Shown here one piece after another: positions 1 to 10,868 of a stretch of DNA of 30,438 bases (positions within the stretch are counted from its first letter, which is position 1; the number at the start of each line of letters is the position of its first letter). Both the position numbers and the translations under genes were made by a program. Origin of the DNA: Spirogloea muscicola (taxonomy: Eukaryota > Streptophyta > Zygnematophyceae > Spirogloeales > Spirogloeaceae); the NCBI GenBank assembly GCA_009602725.1, contig WELB01000107.1, forward strand, positions 161,593 to 192,030. Reading direction: 5' to 3'. The notes below the pieces were generated by a model, which had not been told where the DNA came from, searched no databases, and saw only the letters and a list, made by a program, of their open reading frames with translations.

Positions 1-552
1 GCCGCCGCCGCCGTCGCCGTCGCCGCGCCGCTCGGCCTTCTTCCGCGACGGCCGCCGGCGGCCGAGCGCCGAGAAGATGTTGGTGCTGGCCAGCGGCGGC
101 CCGCCGTCGCCGCCGCCGACCATCCCTCCTCTCTCCGCCTTGAATCCCGGGTCCCTGCCACGTGGCGCACGCACGGCGGCCCCGGCTCCGACGCAGGCGA
201 ATGCGGCGGCGGCGGCGGCGGCGGCCGCCTCTGGGCCTCTTTCCACGTCGCCCACCTTGAGGGGACCCCGGAACGGCGGTTTAGCGGAGGCCGCGCCGGT
301 AAGAGGGACCGAGGCCTGCCCTCGGATGAGCCTCATCGGGCGGCCGTGCGGGGTGCCGGCAAGCGGTCCCGCCCGCGCCAGACGCCTGGGCCACCGAAAC
401 CCCAAACCCCCCTACCCTCCCAGAGGGGCGCCTCGAGACGAGCTCCTCCACCTTCTCCTCGTTCACTCCGTTCTAGTTCTGGTCTCTCATTGCCATTGCC
501 TTACTTACTGGAAGAGCTGTTTCTCCTCGTTTCAACGCCGCTGGCTCGTTAG
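1..552 (+). other. GC-rich open stretch at the window edge, possible partial coding sequence
   Basis: The first reading frame is open from the window edge to a TAG at 550-552, but it is dominated by GCC/GGC triplet runs (1-15 and about 201-224), which suppress stop codons in several frames on both strands. It has no recognisable domain. It could be the end of a gene starting outside the window or simply a CpG-rich promoter-like region. I do not recognise it and give it little weight. Confidence 0.12.
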
Positions 553-767
553 CTCGGGTCTATCGCATTCGACTTTACATTTTCCTCCAGCGGTCCATTG
601 GCCCAAGCCTTGCACCTGCGTGCTGGCCGTGCTCTCGCTGCAGCCTCTGGCTTTCGTCAGGGGAATTGCTTTCCGGCTGCTAGTCTTTGGATCTGCGGCC
701 CCTCACTCGTGGTTTTGAGTGATTCACCCTACCCATCCTTGCAACTTTTTTTCGGTTCGGGCTGCCT

Positions 768-1760
768 TCTCACAGCCCTTGCTTTCCTGTGGGCGAGCAC
801 TTTCTTTTACTTGCTCCCATTGGGAGAGCCACTTCCTTTACCCATCCATCCATCCTAATCCAGTTCCGAGCCAACGTGTTTGGCCCCTTCGAACCTTGTC
901 AATACATTTCGGGCTGGCCTTTCACAGCACTTGCCCCTTCCTCTTTCACTGAGCCCTGGTTGCGTGTGCATAATTAGGGGTGCCTGGGAAGTAAAAGAAG
1001 AAGACAGCTCTTCCAGACTGACAGCATTGGCTGTGAGTGGCCAGCCCAAAGTAATGGACAACGTGTGAAAGGGCCGGATAGGGGGCCATCCTCGAGTGAT
1101 TTCCACGCCTTTGCTGCGTGCTATCCCCTATGCGTCTCTTCTGGATCCTCGTCGTTCTTTGGTGGGCAGCCCCTTTGCAGCCCTCACCCCCTTGCTTCCA
1201 TTTGCAAGCGCAACTTTGATACTCTCCTTCCTCGAGCTCCTTCACTTTCACAGCCATTGATTTGCGCACCCATTGCGCAGCAGCCACTTCCACAGCTGCG
1301 TGGTTTGCGCTTTCCGGCCCATTCAGACCTTGTCAATCTCCTCCTGTCCATCCTCTTTCTGGGGCTGGCCTCGCACAATCATTGCCCCCTTTTGAGGTAG
1401 CTTCTGTTCCCATCGCCCCCTTTGAGATAGCTGCTACTCCTATAGAGGAAGTGGCACTCCCAATGGGGGCAAGGGCTGCGAAAAGCCAGCCCAAAGAGAA
1501 TTGACAAAGGTTTGGGAGCTATAGAGGGAGCTCCTTCTTCCCGTCCTCGAGGTGAAGAAAGAGAAGAAGCACTTTCAAAGTAAGGCGGCTGTGAGAGGGC
1601 AGCCCAGAGGAAAGGATGAAGGCGCGCGGCGCGCATGACATGAAAGGTAGGCCAAAGGAAGTCAATAGTGAAATTGACAGAAGAAGAGAAGCGGCTCTTC
1701 CCGAGCGGACGGACAGTGGCTGTAGTGGGCCAAGCCCCAGAAGATCTGACAATGTCCAAT
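768..1760. repeat. Cluster of dispersed repeat family A (GGCTG...CAGCCCAAAG)
   Basis: Family A is a 23-40 base unit with a hairpin-capable core: GGCTG, a short spacer, then CAGCC followed by CAAAG. Forward-oriented copies lie near 1029-1051, 1474-1496, 1587-1610 and 1718-1740. Reverse-oriented copies lie near 768-790, 911-934 and 1364-1390. Further copies sit at 5353-5373, 5435-5456 and 7399-7421, with the mirror copy near 15250-15272. Some copies are preceded by a block containing CACTCCCAATGG or its complement. They lie in non-genic DNA and in an intron, so a structural or mobile-derived repeat is more likely than a coding element. Confidence 0.7.
1619..1668 (+). repeat. Dispersed repeat family B, copy 1
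   Basis: Family B is a roughly 60-base unit starting GGCGCGCGG, then GCGCATGA, TTGAAAGG, AGGCCAAATCAAGCCAATACA and ending near TTCAGGCA. This copy immediately follows a family A copy, the same A-B order as at 5435-5524. Its 3' half is diverged. Confidence 0.6.
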
Positions 1761-4700
1761 GATGCCCAAAAGCGCAGATCAGGTAGTTACGCAAGTGGCT
1801 AGTAGGGAGTGACCACTTGTAGCAACAATTATTAGGAGACGGCTGCTCGAAGACCCCTAGTCAACAGCTGCAAGTGAGACTGGCAGCCTCGAGACATTGT
1901 TGGACATTGTTAGACAATAAGGAGAGTCCGAGCTTCGCAAGGGGCACTGGAATGGGTGGCCAGCACCAGAAAGACTGCTATAGCCACATTAGAAGATGTC
2001 GGAGCTCCTCCAGGGGGAAAGCACAGTGGCCTGCGAGTGGTCTGTTCATGCATAAGGAGCAATCTGTGGGTCTGAGGTGCTTTTCACTATTGGCAGTAGA
2101 AGCAGGAATCAGCCACAACACTGACGGTTAGCAGGCTGTCCACGGCCAGCACACAATGACGGGTTAAGCGCCAGAGCCTCTGTGGTGCAACAATAGTTGT
2201 GCGCATAAGCCACATAGTGGAGAGTTCGGCCACGTGGCATGCCTTGAACACCCTTCCTTGCTGACAAAGCTGGCAAGATTGAGGGAGGCACACATACGTA
2301 GATAGCTTAGCTAGAGTGTCCAGGCCATCAGACGTATTTTGCAACTTACAAGGGAGATGAACACTCGGTGCGAGATCTACTGTCAACTGTGGCCGTGCCG
2401 CCGACTGCCATTTGGTCCTCGCAGCTGCCACTTTGCTTGCCTGCAGCACACACACAATAGCTGCTCTAGCGACTCAGGGCATGCCTATCAGCTGCCCACT
2501 TACTTCAGAGCTATTTGTCCGTGAGTGGCCCAACAGTCGCAGGCGTCATGCATACATGAGGCCCTGCAAGGGCAGCCTGAACAGCACAGCCCGCCACTTT
2601 ACATCACTCCTTGCACAGCCCGCGCCAGCTGGCCTTATCTCATGCAGACACGAAGGCCTCCAGAGGTGGATAGTGTGGCCAATGGGGGCGAGCCTTGTCG
2701 TGCCACACAGTGTCGACTGCCATACTGCGTCGACAGGGCAGATTGTAGGGGAGAGATGACGTGTCAGAGGTTCTATGTGGCAGGTAGAGCAAACCAGAAC
2801 AATTGTAGAAAGAAGTCAATGGTATGGCTGCATGACGGGATAGACGTGAACTACAGATGGCTTGGTGCATAGTAAAAAGTCTGAATGCAGTGAGCTTGTC
2901 AACCTAGTTAAATAGGTTGATGGACAAGTCACACGCTTAGAATCACAGTCCGGTACAAAGTCAAGGAATGCCGAACACAAGGGTTGAAGCAGTGCAACAG
3001 CCTCTAAGCAGCTCGAGACGATGTTCGAGTTTGCACTTTGGACACACACAAGGTCACGATCTTCGTAGCTTACCAAGTGTGAGCCCGTCTGAAGCAACCG
3101 GATACGGAGCTTCCCAGAGTAGGCTCTCTAGCGACTGCTCCGCCAGGTGGCCCCGCCGCGCCCTCTTGGCACGGTCCTAGACGCGCGCGCACGACGCCTA
3201 CTGATGCAACGGTGGCGGCGGCGGCGGCAGCGGCGCAAGGTCGGCGATCAGTCAGAGCGAGAGACTGGGCCGGGGAACTGCTCGGCCCTGGCCCTCCCCA
3301 CCCCTTATGCATCGCCATCAAATGATCTTGCCTTTGTACTTGGCCATTTTGGCCTTCAGCCAGTTTGGCCTTCGATTGTATTAACTACACGGAATGTCCT
3401 TATGCTCGGTCAGCAGATGATTACATTGTCTCTGGGGCAGGCCATTTGGTCCATTTGGCACCCCTGGTCCCACGCCAGTGTTGCCTGGGACCGTCACTTC
3501 TACCACTACCTACCTATACCAGCCGCTAGCCTGGCCGGTACCCGCCAACACTCGTCAAAGGTGGGTCACACACATCGAAGCGGCGTTAGGGCTTGTCGGC
3601 TTCTCGTCGGGCTTCTTTGAGCGTTCGGGCGACAGGATAGGGTCTGCCTGCCGATGCCAGATGACGGCCCGGTGGCAGATGCGCATCATCTCTGACCGAC
3701 GTGGAGCCGGAAGTAGCCTGGTCGCGACTCCTTTCACACTAGACCAGATTTGAGTCCACCAATTATGTTCACGTGTACCGCCACATCGCCATCCTAGTCA
3801 GATCGACACCGATGAGCCACCGACGGAACACGCACGACACCTTCCACACCATCGCTCTCGCTGTGGAAGCTCATCTTCCGCCGCGCCTTCGTGTGCTACC
3901 TAGACTCTAGAGCTAGCACACTAGATCTCAAGTCGAGCTTCTTTTCCGACCCCAGGTCGAGCCCCTCAATTTGGGCTGCCCGAGTGACGGTCTGTAGAAG
4001 CTCGAAGCTATCTAGTCCCTAAGGGGCAAAGCAGCGCAAATCACGCTCCTACAAACACCCATGACTGCTCTTAAGTAGACGGTGGTTGTGTAAGACCACC
4101 AACGTGGGTGAACGAAGTCCCGAGGCAAACCCAGCATGGAAGGACAGTATCACAGCAGGACAAGTGAGTGGCTACTTCCAATATAGCTTCAGTAGTCTTT
4201 CGTGATTCTGATCACGGGCCACAGATCAGATTAAGCAGCAGAGTCTCGCCCCTGCGGGTGTTGAAGAGACAGTGGAAAGTTGGGCGAGATGCACCAGCCA
4301 TGATCACGGAGGCGAGAAGCTCATCCAAAGCGAGGTGGTGGCTGTCAGGCAAGATCAGGAGATAGGACAGGTTGTAAAGGAAGCCCTTGAGAGGAGTGGA
4401 GTCTGTGCGCAAGGCTTGAGAGTGCGGAGCCATCGCAACGATGCTCCTAGTTCTGCTGGCAGCTGACATGGAAGGCTGCAGAGGTATCTCACGATTTAGA
4501 GCTGCAAATATTTGAGCTCATTCAGAATTTTGGCGCCGAATCATAGCATCAATTTGCTAAAAGCAGGACCTTACAAAGCGCGGGTGCCAGCGTCAGCGTA
4601 AATTGCCATAGCTCAATGGCGCCTGTTGCCCAGCATGCATTGTACTTACAGGGTTTTCTCCTTATGATTAGTGACCCCCCTACGGACAAGTCTGCCCTAC

Positions 4701-5323
4701 CGTCTGCACTTCCTCAGTGCTGCTATGTTGGCCTTTCCTACCTTGCCCCGTAGCCCGACTGTGTGAGGCACGTACACAGAGCCATTGTGCCATTAGCAAG
4801 CCTACTCTTTCCTGTAGGTCTGACATTTAGAGGCCACCAGAGCGTCGCAGAGACACGGAAAAAATGTGGTGGCTTTGACGTGCACGAGCGAATAGGAAGC
4901 ATGAAACTTCGCCTGTCAGTAAGCTGGCAAGTGTTTCTTCTGGTTGGGCCCACTCAGCTACTGTCCACTTCGGCAAAGCGCAACTCCTCTGTGGGACTCT
5001 GCCGCCGGAAGCTGCCGCGGCAAACGAGGAGGAGATCCAGCCGTATCTAATCGACGGCACCGTGGCGGTCGAGGCGAGTCCCCCGATGGCGAGTCGGCAA
5101 CCGGATTGCCCCGCGGACTCGTACGCCATAGCGGGGCACGGACGCCTCCACAGCGTTCAGCAAGTGCGGGAGAGGGCAGGTCTTAGATCCGACTGCGTCC
5201 GCGGGATCTGCGGGCGGCACCGCCACCACCACCGGGAGCGTGGAGTAAACCCCACGACGGAGACCAACCCGTTGGCGTGGGACCGCGGCGTTGAAGTCAG
5301 CGGGGGCCGGCCACGGGAAGATG

Positions 5324-5653
5324 TGAGAAAGGCACTTCCATGAGAAGGCGGTGGCTGGGGGAGGCCAGCCCAGAAGAAAGATGATGAACATGAAAAGGGG
5401 CCAGGGAACAGCAAGCGCGGCCAGATTGACTGGTGGCTGGGAGAGGCCAGCCCAAAGAGAGAAGGCGCGCGGGGCGCATGAATTGAAAGGGAGGCCAATT
5501 CAAGCCAATACATTGTTCAGGCAGAGTCGATGTTGAGGTCTGAAGAAGCCGGAGTGCTAAGGGCCGATTTACAGACTAAGGACTAAGACATCAGCAACGA
5601 GAGTCTCAGTAAAAGCGCTAAAACACACACGGAAGCAAGTAGCTATGGAGATG
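5324..5653 (+). mobile_element. 330-bp insertion in the left arm with a 5-bp candidate target-site duplication
   Basis: The right arm reads continuously through AAGATGACGCCCCGG. In the left arm the same sequence is split by about 330 bases, with AGATG present on both sides (5319-5323 and 5649-5653). Inside are two family A copies and one family B copy (5463-5524). I see no terminal inverted repeats, no poly(A) tail and no open reading frame of note. It fits a short non-autonomous element or transposed repeat module; its class is unknown. Confidence 0.65.
5463..5524 (+). repeat. Dispersed repeat family B, copy 2
   Basis: The fullest copy of family B, directly after a family A copy and inside the 330-bp insertion of the left arm. 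Confidence 0.65.
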
Positions 5654-5884
5654 ACGCCCCGGCGTAGGGCCGCGGCGTAGGGCCGCGGAAAGGTGGGGCC
5701 GGTATGATGGGGGGACGAGCAGAAGCCAGCGGAGCCAGTTGGGGTTGACCGCGGGCAGCCCGCGCCCGGCCCAGCTCCGGCCGCCCCCGGTGCGGACCCG
5801 GGCGGGGCGAATCGCCGCCGAGCGCCGTGGCGGCGGGGCCTCCCCCGGGCGCAGGCGCGCGCGGTGCCCATTGAGTGGAAGTGG

Positions 5885-5950
5885 AGAGGCGCGCGGAGCG
5901 CACGAATTGAAAGGAAGGTCAAATCAAGCCAATGCATTGCTCAGTGCAGG
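5885..5950 (+). repeat. Dispersed repeat family B, copy 3
   Basis: Matches copy 2 over most of its length (GCGCGCGGAGCGCACGAATT, then the CAAATCAAGCCAATGCATTG block). The right arm has the counterpart at 16541-16603 on the other strand, so this copy was present before the inverted duplication. A more diverged relative follows at about 6030-6085, with its counterpart at about 16415-16465. Confidence 0.65.
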
Positions 5951-6596
5951 AAATGAAAGGCTACATGAATCGGAGCCCAACATACTCGGGTGCGCAAGTA
6001 GCAGGGTGACATTAGTAACCAACGAGAGAGAGAGGACGCTTGAGTGGAAGGGTGGCCAGTGCAAGCCGACACATTGAACAGGCGGAAGCTAACCAAAGAG
6101 AGGGGCTACATGGGGAGAGAGCGCGGCGCCCTGGAGGGGGCGTGGCGCTCATGGACGGGAAGAGGCCAAGCAGAGTCAGTATCTTGCTCGTGCCAAGGGG
6201 AGAAGGGAGGGAGGGCGGGCGCGCCCGATACGTATCCGGTGCGCGAGGCGGAGGGGCGGCGGGCGCGCCCCGGCGGGCGCACGGAGGGCGGTGGTGGAGG
6301 CCAAGCAAGCCGCAGCTGGAGGCTCGGGAGTCGCGGAGCAAGCGGCTCAGAGGGTGGAGCGGGCGATGGCGGGGAGGGAGGTAAGGAGAGGGGGGGCCGA
6401 GGGGGGAGGAGCGAGCTGAGTACTAGAGCTCGCTGCCGCCGTGCCGTGCTCACTTCCGAGCCCTCGCCCCGCCTCCCGCGCGCCCGCGCCGCCCGCCCAG
6501 CTCGGTGTCAGGCGGCAGTCCCTGCTTCCGCGGCTGGGCAAGCTGCGGCGCAGACCCCTCCCAGGCGTGCACCGCCTGTGCCTTGGCAGCGCCGTC

Positions 6597-8711
6597 ATGG
6601 GCGCTCCCAGCCGGGCTCGCGCGCGCCCCCACCCGCGGCGCCGCTCCTGGGGCTCCTCCTCGCGGTGCTCGCCCTCACCGAGCAGGCTTGTGCAGGCTGC
6701 AGAGACTGCAGACCGGGACAAACTCTCGGCTTTTTATGTAGCTGCAACGAGTGTGGGGCCGGGCAGACCTCAAATGGCGGCCAATCATACCACTGCTTCG
6801 ACTGTCCCGTGGGGACGCACAAGGCCATCGAGAGATGCTACTCCTGCGACCCGGGCCAGTACAAGGACCACCCAGGAAAGGGCGACTGCAGCCGTTGCAA
6901 AGCAGGGTCGTACTCCAGCCCCAGCCCCAACCCCACGACCTGCATCGCCTGCCAAGCTGGGCGGTATTCCGCGAATCCCAGCGACTCTTGCGCTTTGTGC
7001 CCAGCCGGCTCTTCGACAGGTGGCAACCAAGGCAGCGCAAGCATTGGAGACTGTCACGCCTGCCCTAGTGGCACATATGCTCCAGGTGCAGGAACTCCAA
7101 ACTGCCTGCCATGCGGACCAGGCCAAGTATCCGGTACTGGCGCAACGATGTGCACTCCTTGCGCTGCTGGGATGACGGCCCAGAATCCCTCCACTTGCTC
7201 ACCATGCAATCCTGGGCAATACTCCGGCGCAGGGGGGAGCACATGCATGCCCTGCAGTCCAGGTATGCATGCAGCCCTACCATGATGCCACTCAGCCGGC
7301 CTTGTGATATGGCCAGCCAGAGTTCAAGGGTCCATACTGCTGCACTGACCTAGCAGGGTCCAGCACTCTGCAAAGGAGCCCGTGTAAAGAGTGGGATAGG
7401 CGGTGAAGGGCCAGCCCAAAGTGACAAGCATTTTACTGTCCAGCACATTCCTTAGGAATCTTGGTTCTGGTGCACAGGATCAGGTTGCAAAGTCTGTGCT
7501 ATATCAGGCACAGATAACCAGTGCAAGTATTGACAGCTGCTTTGCTTGCCTAGCAGGAACGTACTCGGCTGGCTACGGCGCGACCGTATGCACCCCATGC
7601 CCTGCTGGAACGGTAACAACTGAACCCGGCCAAGCCCAGTGTTCTACATGCGCTGCTGGCACCACCTCAGGCGCAGGGAGTGCTACTTGCACCCCTTGCC
7701 CACCAGGTAAGCCCTACTGACTTCATGCAATGTCTCCGTTCAGCAAAGCTGTAGCTGAACTGCTGGCCAGAATCCAGATCGCCAAACACTCCCCATGACG
7801 CACTCTCGTAATGGCACGTCATATTTCCAGGGACAACACCACACCATATACATACTATTATTAAGAGTCAATCTAGCAATCTGAGCAACACGCATGCCCA
7901 CCTGTTGTCAAATGCAGGATATTACAGCGACATGGGGAGTGCCTCATGCACCGCTTGCCCTTCAGACGCCATCGCACCCACGCCTGGGTCCTCCCTCTGT
8001 ACACCCCTGTTACCTCCACCCCCGTCCTTGACATCTCCACCTTCTCCGCTCCCTGGCAACCAAGCACCCGGGGTTCCTGCACCTCCGTCCTTGACACCTC
8101 CACCTACTCTGCTCCCTGGCAATCAACCACCTTTGGTCACTCCACCTCCGAACTCGACATCTCCACCTCCAGTCTATCCACCTCCACCCTTGACACCTCC
8201 ACCTCCTCCGCTCCCTGACAATCAAGCACCCTTGGTCCCTCCACCTCCGTCCTTGACACCTCCACCTCCTCCTTACCCTGATAATCAACCACCCGTAGTC
8301 ACTCCACCTCCGCCCTCGACATCTCCACCACCTGCCAATTTACCTCCGCCCTCGACATCTCCACCTCCTGTGTCTCTACCTCCGCCTTTGACATCTCCAC
8401 CTCCTCCGCTTCCTGGCAATCAAGCACCCTTGATCCCTCCACCTCCGTCCATGACATTCCCACCTCCTCCGCTCCCTGGTAATCAACCACCCTTGGTCAC
8501 TCCACCGCCGCCGTCGACATCTCCAGCTCCAGTTCATCCACCTTTGCACTTGCCATCTCCATCTCCACCTGCACCTCCACCTCCTTTGAAGGGAAAAGGC
8601 CACCATAAGACAGTTTCATCCTCAAAGCGGAAGGGCCACCACAAGCCGTCGCAGAAGAAGGGGAAGAAGCACCTCAAGCGGCCGCACAAGAAGGGGAAGA
8701 AGCACCTCTAA
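6597..8711 (+). CDS. Gene L: secreted cysteine-rich (ephrin-receptor-like repeat) protein with Pro-rich stalk; start codon out of frame
   Basis: Exons 6597-7262, 7557-7706 and 7918-8711 join in consistent phase (phase 1 at both junctions, GT-AG). Exon 1 encodes a hydrophobic leader (LLGLLLAVLAL) and then cysteine-rich repeats of the CxxCxxGxYS type, as in GCC2/GCC3 ephrin-receptor-like domains. Exon 3 leaves the repeats and encodes a Pro-rich stalk of about 200 residues in roughly three units built on LPGNQAP, PPPPSLTPPP and NQPPLVTPPP. It ends with a Lys/His-rich tail (GKKHL repeated). The family is typically extracellular, and a cell-wall glycoprotein role is inferred. Oddity: the ATG at 6597, equivalent to gene R's start, is out of frame with the leader because L has 5 extra bases just after it. 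No in-frame ATG lies near the leader; the nearest upstream ones (6044, 6107) would bury it. L may be a pseudogene, use another start, or carry a sequence error. Confidence 0.7.
7203..7602 (+). repeat. 400-bp tract identical to 15063-15462 (inverted)
   Basis: Read line by line against the reverse complement of the right arm, I find no mismatch or indel over 400 bases. The tract covers the end of exon 1, all 294 bases of intron 1 and the first 46 bases of exon 2. It is bounded by mismatches at 7202 and 7603. Sequence beyond the right-hand mismatch diverges at once (several changes within 40 bases), and intron 2 is only loosely alignable. Confidence 0.9.
7918..8580 (+). repeat. Coding minisatellite: Pro-rich stalk of gene L
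   Basis: About three imperfect units of roughly 60 residues lie within exon 3 after base 8005. Each pairs a (G/D)NQAP half with a (G/D)NQPP half, separated by runs of PPPP, SLTPPP and STSPPP. The codons are dominated by CCA/CCT/CTC. This is a typical extensin/pherophorin-like hydroxyproline-rich stalk by composition. Confidence 0.75.
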
Positions 8712-9263
8712 ATACCATAGAATATTATCCCAAGTGTTTTGATAGATGTATGGCGAAAGGGTTGTACTCCATCTTTAAGCTTGACTATATTACAGTGATG
8801 ATGTGACATAGTCGAAACTACAGTACCTGGCGGCCCACGTTATTGCAGTTGGCTTGGCATTCTAAGCGTCCTTCCATCGACGCTGCCACACTTCGTGATG
8901 CACTCATCTTCTGGACTTTTATAGTGTCGTATGTACTATTTGTATTTCTGCAGCACTTTCAACAATTATTTTGCACCCAATTGTGCACGCGCAGGCACTG
9001 TGCTTGAACTCAATTGTGCTGAGCTGGATGATTGTTTGACTTGTGTACTCTTAGCTTGATACAAGCGTAGTTGCATCAATAGGATTGTCATGTCACTCGG
9101 AGCAACGCCCTCTCTCAAATCTGGTGTAGGTCATTGCCACTTACTTGCCTTATAATGATTTGCTGTGAAGTTGGTGGGCTTGAGCTCATTGCACCTGCAC
9201 GCGAAGAGACTTGAGAGGCAATAGGAAAGGCTTCACAATGAGCAGGTACAAGAAACCTGAAGT

Positions 9264-9333
9264 GTAGGTTAGTACTAACAGCCTGAGGCTCTCAAAGGGT
9301 AGGTTAGTACTAACAGCCTGAGGCTCTCAAAGG
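9264..9333. repeat. Perfect tandem duplication of a 35-bp unit containing a 12-bp palindrome
   Basis: Bases 9264-9298 are repeated exactly at 9299-9333. Each unit contains the perfect palindrome GTTAGTACTAAC (9268-9279 and 9303-9314) followed by GCCTGAGGCTCTCAAAGG. A partial third element (GTAGGCTCTCAA) follows at about 9339-9350. Confidence 0.9.
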
Positions 9334-9380
9334 TTTGTGTAGGCTCTCAATGTCTGCAGAACCTTCATCGCAAGGGAGAC

Positions 9381-9441
9381 GATGCTCGGTGCACATGAAA
9401 TGAAAGGGAAACCAGATCAAGCGAACACACTATTCAGGCAA
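9381..9441 (+). repeat. Dispersed repeat family B, copy 4
   Basis: A diverged copy: GGTGCACATGAAATGAAAGG, then CCAGATCAAGCGAACACA and ATTCAGGCAAG. It lies outside the duplicated arms. Confidence 0.5.
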
Positions 9442-9825
9442 GTATAAGAGTGCAGTCAATTTGGTTACAATAAGCGAAGCCCTCTGTGGGGCTAGCATAC
9501 GAAATAGCCGGCTAAAGGGGACCTTCAGTACCCACGAGTGAGCACAAGGAGGTGTTACAGGCTAGGGTCCACATCCTGTGGAGCTGTGATTGCAGATTCT
9601 CAAGAACGTGTTGCGGGCCCAGTCTACCCATTGACCTGAGAACAAGAGGATGCCGGACCTTGTGTCAGCTACCTCTTCAGAAGTTTGCAGGGCACACTGC
9701 TTGAGAATCAGGGTAGGCACTGACTGCGAACCCTGGTCCGCACAACTGAATAGACGAAGGAGCCAAGGTGCCGGCTGATCTTTGGAGAGGATCATCATTT
9801 CTATAATTTGAGTGAGCGGATCATC

Positions 9826-9855
9826 AAGCCCAGGAAGCCCAGGAAGCCCAGGAAG
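9826..9855. repeat. Short 9-bp tandem repeat (AAGCCCAGG, about 3.3 copies)
   Basis: Three exact AAGCCCAGG units and a partial fourth. Simple repeat in intergenic DNA; no function suggested. Confidence 0.85.
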
Positions 9856-10729
9856 TCGGTGGTCCTCACCACTTGCTCCAGATAACCAGCGCGAACGCGA
9901 GCAGGGAGCTGTACTCCTGGAGGCTCAGTGTCATGATTTACTGTGTGATACCATCCGCTGTTCTGTAAGTCGCTCCAGCAGGCCTGATCCTAAGCTTGCA
10001 CCACAGTGCCGGTCAAGCCCTAGTAGCAGCCTTGTGGCTTCCAAAGCGGGCATTCCCCACACCTGGCTTTCTCCAGGGGTTTTCGAGTAGACTTGAGCCT
10101 GCCACTTCGCGCATATGTAGTTGCACTTGAAAATCCCTAACACGCCCTCTACCCTGCTTCTCCGGCATAACGAATCAGAGAAGATTGGGTTTAGGACAAG
10201 TAACCCTAGACATCCCTCTGACTCGCGGTATATGTATGCACCAGGCTGATTGTCTGGCAGCTGGGTCTACTGCAAGTTCACTCATTAAGGTGCAGTTACA
10301 GCTTCATACTGTGCATACCTATCTCTTTGCAGGAAGTGTCGCTGCAAAAGCTGAGAGTCTAGTCATGAGTGGTAGCGACAAGGAATAGCTTCTCATACAC
10401 ATTGCTTGATTTGTTGCCTCAGTGCTGAATGTACAGCTATTCACTGCCTCGCAAGCGTCTCTCATGAACATGTGCTATGAGCTGATGTGAGCGATAAGTT
10501 GCAGGATCACCATTTGGTACCGAAAGAGAACAAGTCACATCCGCGTCACATCCCAGTAATTTCAAACGTGAACGTGGTTGCATGTGTAAGGAGCAAACAA
10601 GTCGTACAGCACATTGGCTCAGCACAATTGATGATCAAATGTACCCTGTGCGTGCAGTTGCACAACTACAGCTGCAATCTTGGGCCATCTTGGGACTTCA
10701 ATGTGACAGCATTGTCACGTGAGACAACC

Positions 10730-10734
10730 TTACA
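10730..10734 (-). terminator. Candidate TGTAA polyadenylation signal for gene R
   Basis: On the minus strand TGTAA occurs about 135 bases past the gene R stop codon. TGTAA is the usual polyadenylation signal of chlorophyte algae. A five-base match is weak by itself; its position in the expected 3' UTR is the only support. Confidence 0.35.
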
Positions 10735-10868
10735 TAAGACAAGGAACCCTTGATACATGCAACTCGGATTTGCAGCGAACCATGCCTGAGCTGATTGCCA
10801 ATACAAGCCAATTTGACATTGCTATTTAAATGGCAACTGAGACACTACCGCTTCTTTAAGTGATGCTT

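Larger units (their letters stand above)
553..4950. other. Long stretch without a supportable gene
   Basis: Only short, mutually overlapping open frames occur, none with a domain, a credible exon chain or a signal peptide. The first part (about 640-1760) is packed with copies of two short dispersed repeats in both orientations. 2000-4900 is low in obvious structure apart from a GC-rich patch with a GGC run near 3205-3235. Degenerate retroelement remnants cannot be excluded, but I see no intact protease, integrase or reverse transcriptase motif. Confidence 0.5.
4955..8005 (+). repeat. Left arm of a large inverted duplication (gene L and its upstream DNA)
   Basis: This segment aligns in reverse complement with about 14633-16966. 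The outer edge is shared at 4955-4980 (CTGTCCACTT and CGGCAAAGCG in the left arm; CCGTCCACTC and CGGCAAAGCG in the right). Homology runs through the upstream region, exon 1, intron 1, exon 2, a diverged intron 2 and the start of exon 3. It stops abruptly near 8005, where L enters its proline-rich part. Apart from the identical core at 7203-7602 the arms are clearly diverged, with small indels plus one 330-bp insertion in this arm. Confidence 0.9.
8712..10868. other. Intergenic region between convergent genes L and R
   Basis: This is the 2.16-kb spacer between the stop codons of L (+) and R (-). It would hold the 3' ends of both transcripts. Apart from the tandem repeats and one repeat B copy listed separately, I see only short open frames with no domain or leader. 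Confidence 0.6.

Noticed and set aside
281-1106. Overlapping short open frames on both strands at the left end
   Set aside because: They follow GC-rich triplet runs and repeat family A; no frame has a domain, consistent start or splice partner.
2087-2455. Minus-strand open frame of 122 codons with several cysteines
   Set aside because: Considered as a retroelement zinc-binding or pre-integrase remnant, but the cysteine spacing fits no such motif and no other retroelement parts lie nearby.
4168-4953. Short open frames on both strands near the left arm
   Set aside because: Looked for gag or protease remnants of a copia-type element; resemblance is limited to a few residues. No long terminal repeats were seen.
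8005-8580. Regularly repeated sequence that could suggest a CRISPR-like array
   Set aside because: It is an in-frame Pro-rich coding repeat with imperfect units and no constant repeat/variable spacer pattern, in a eukaryotic gene.
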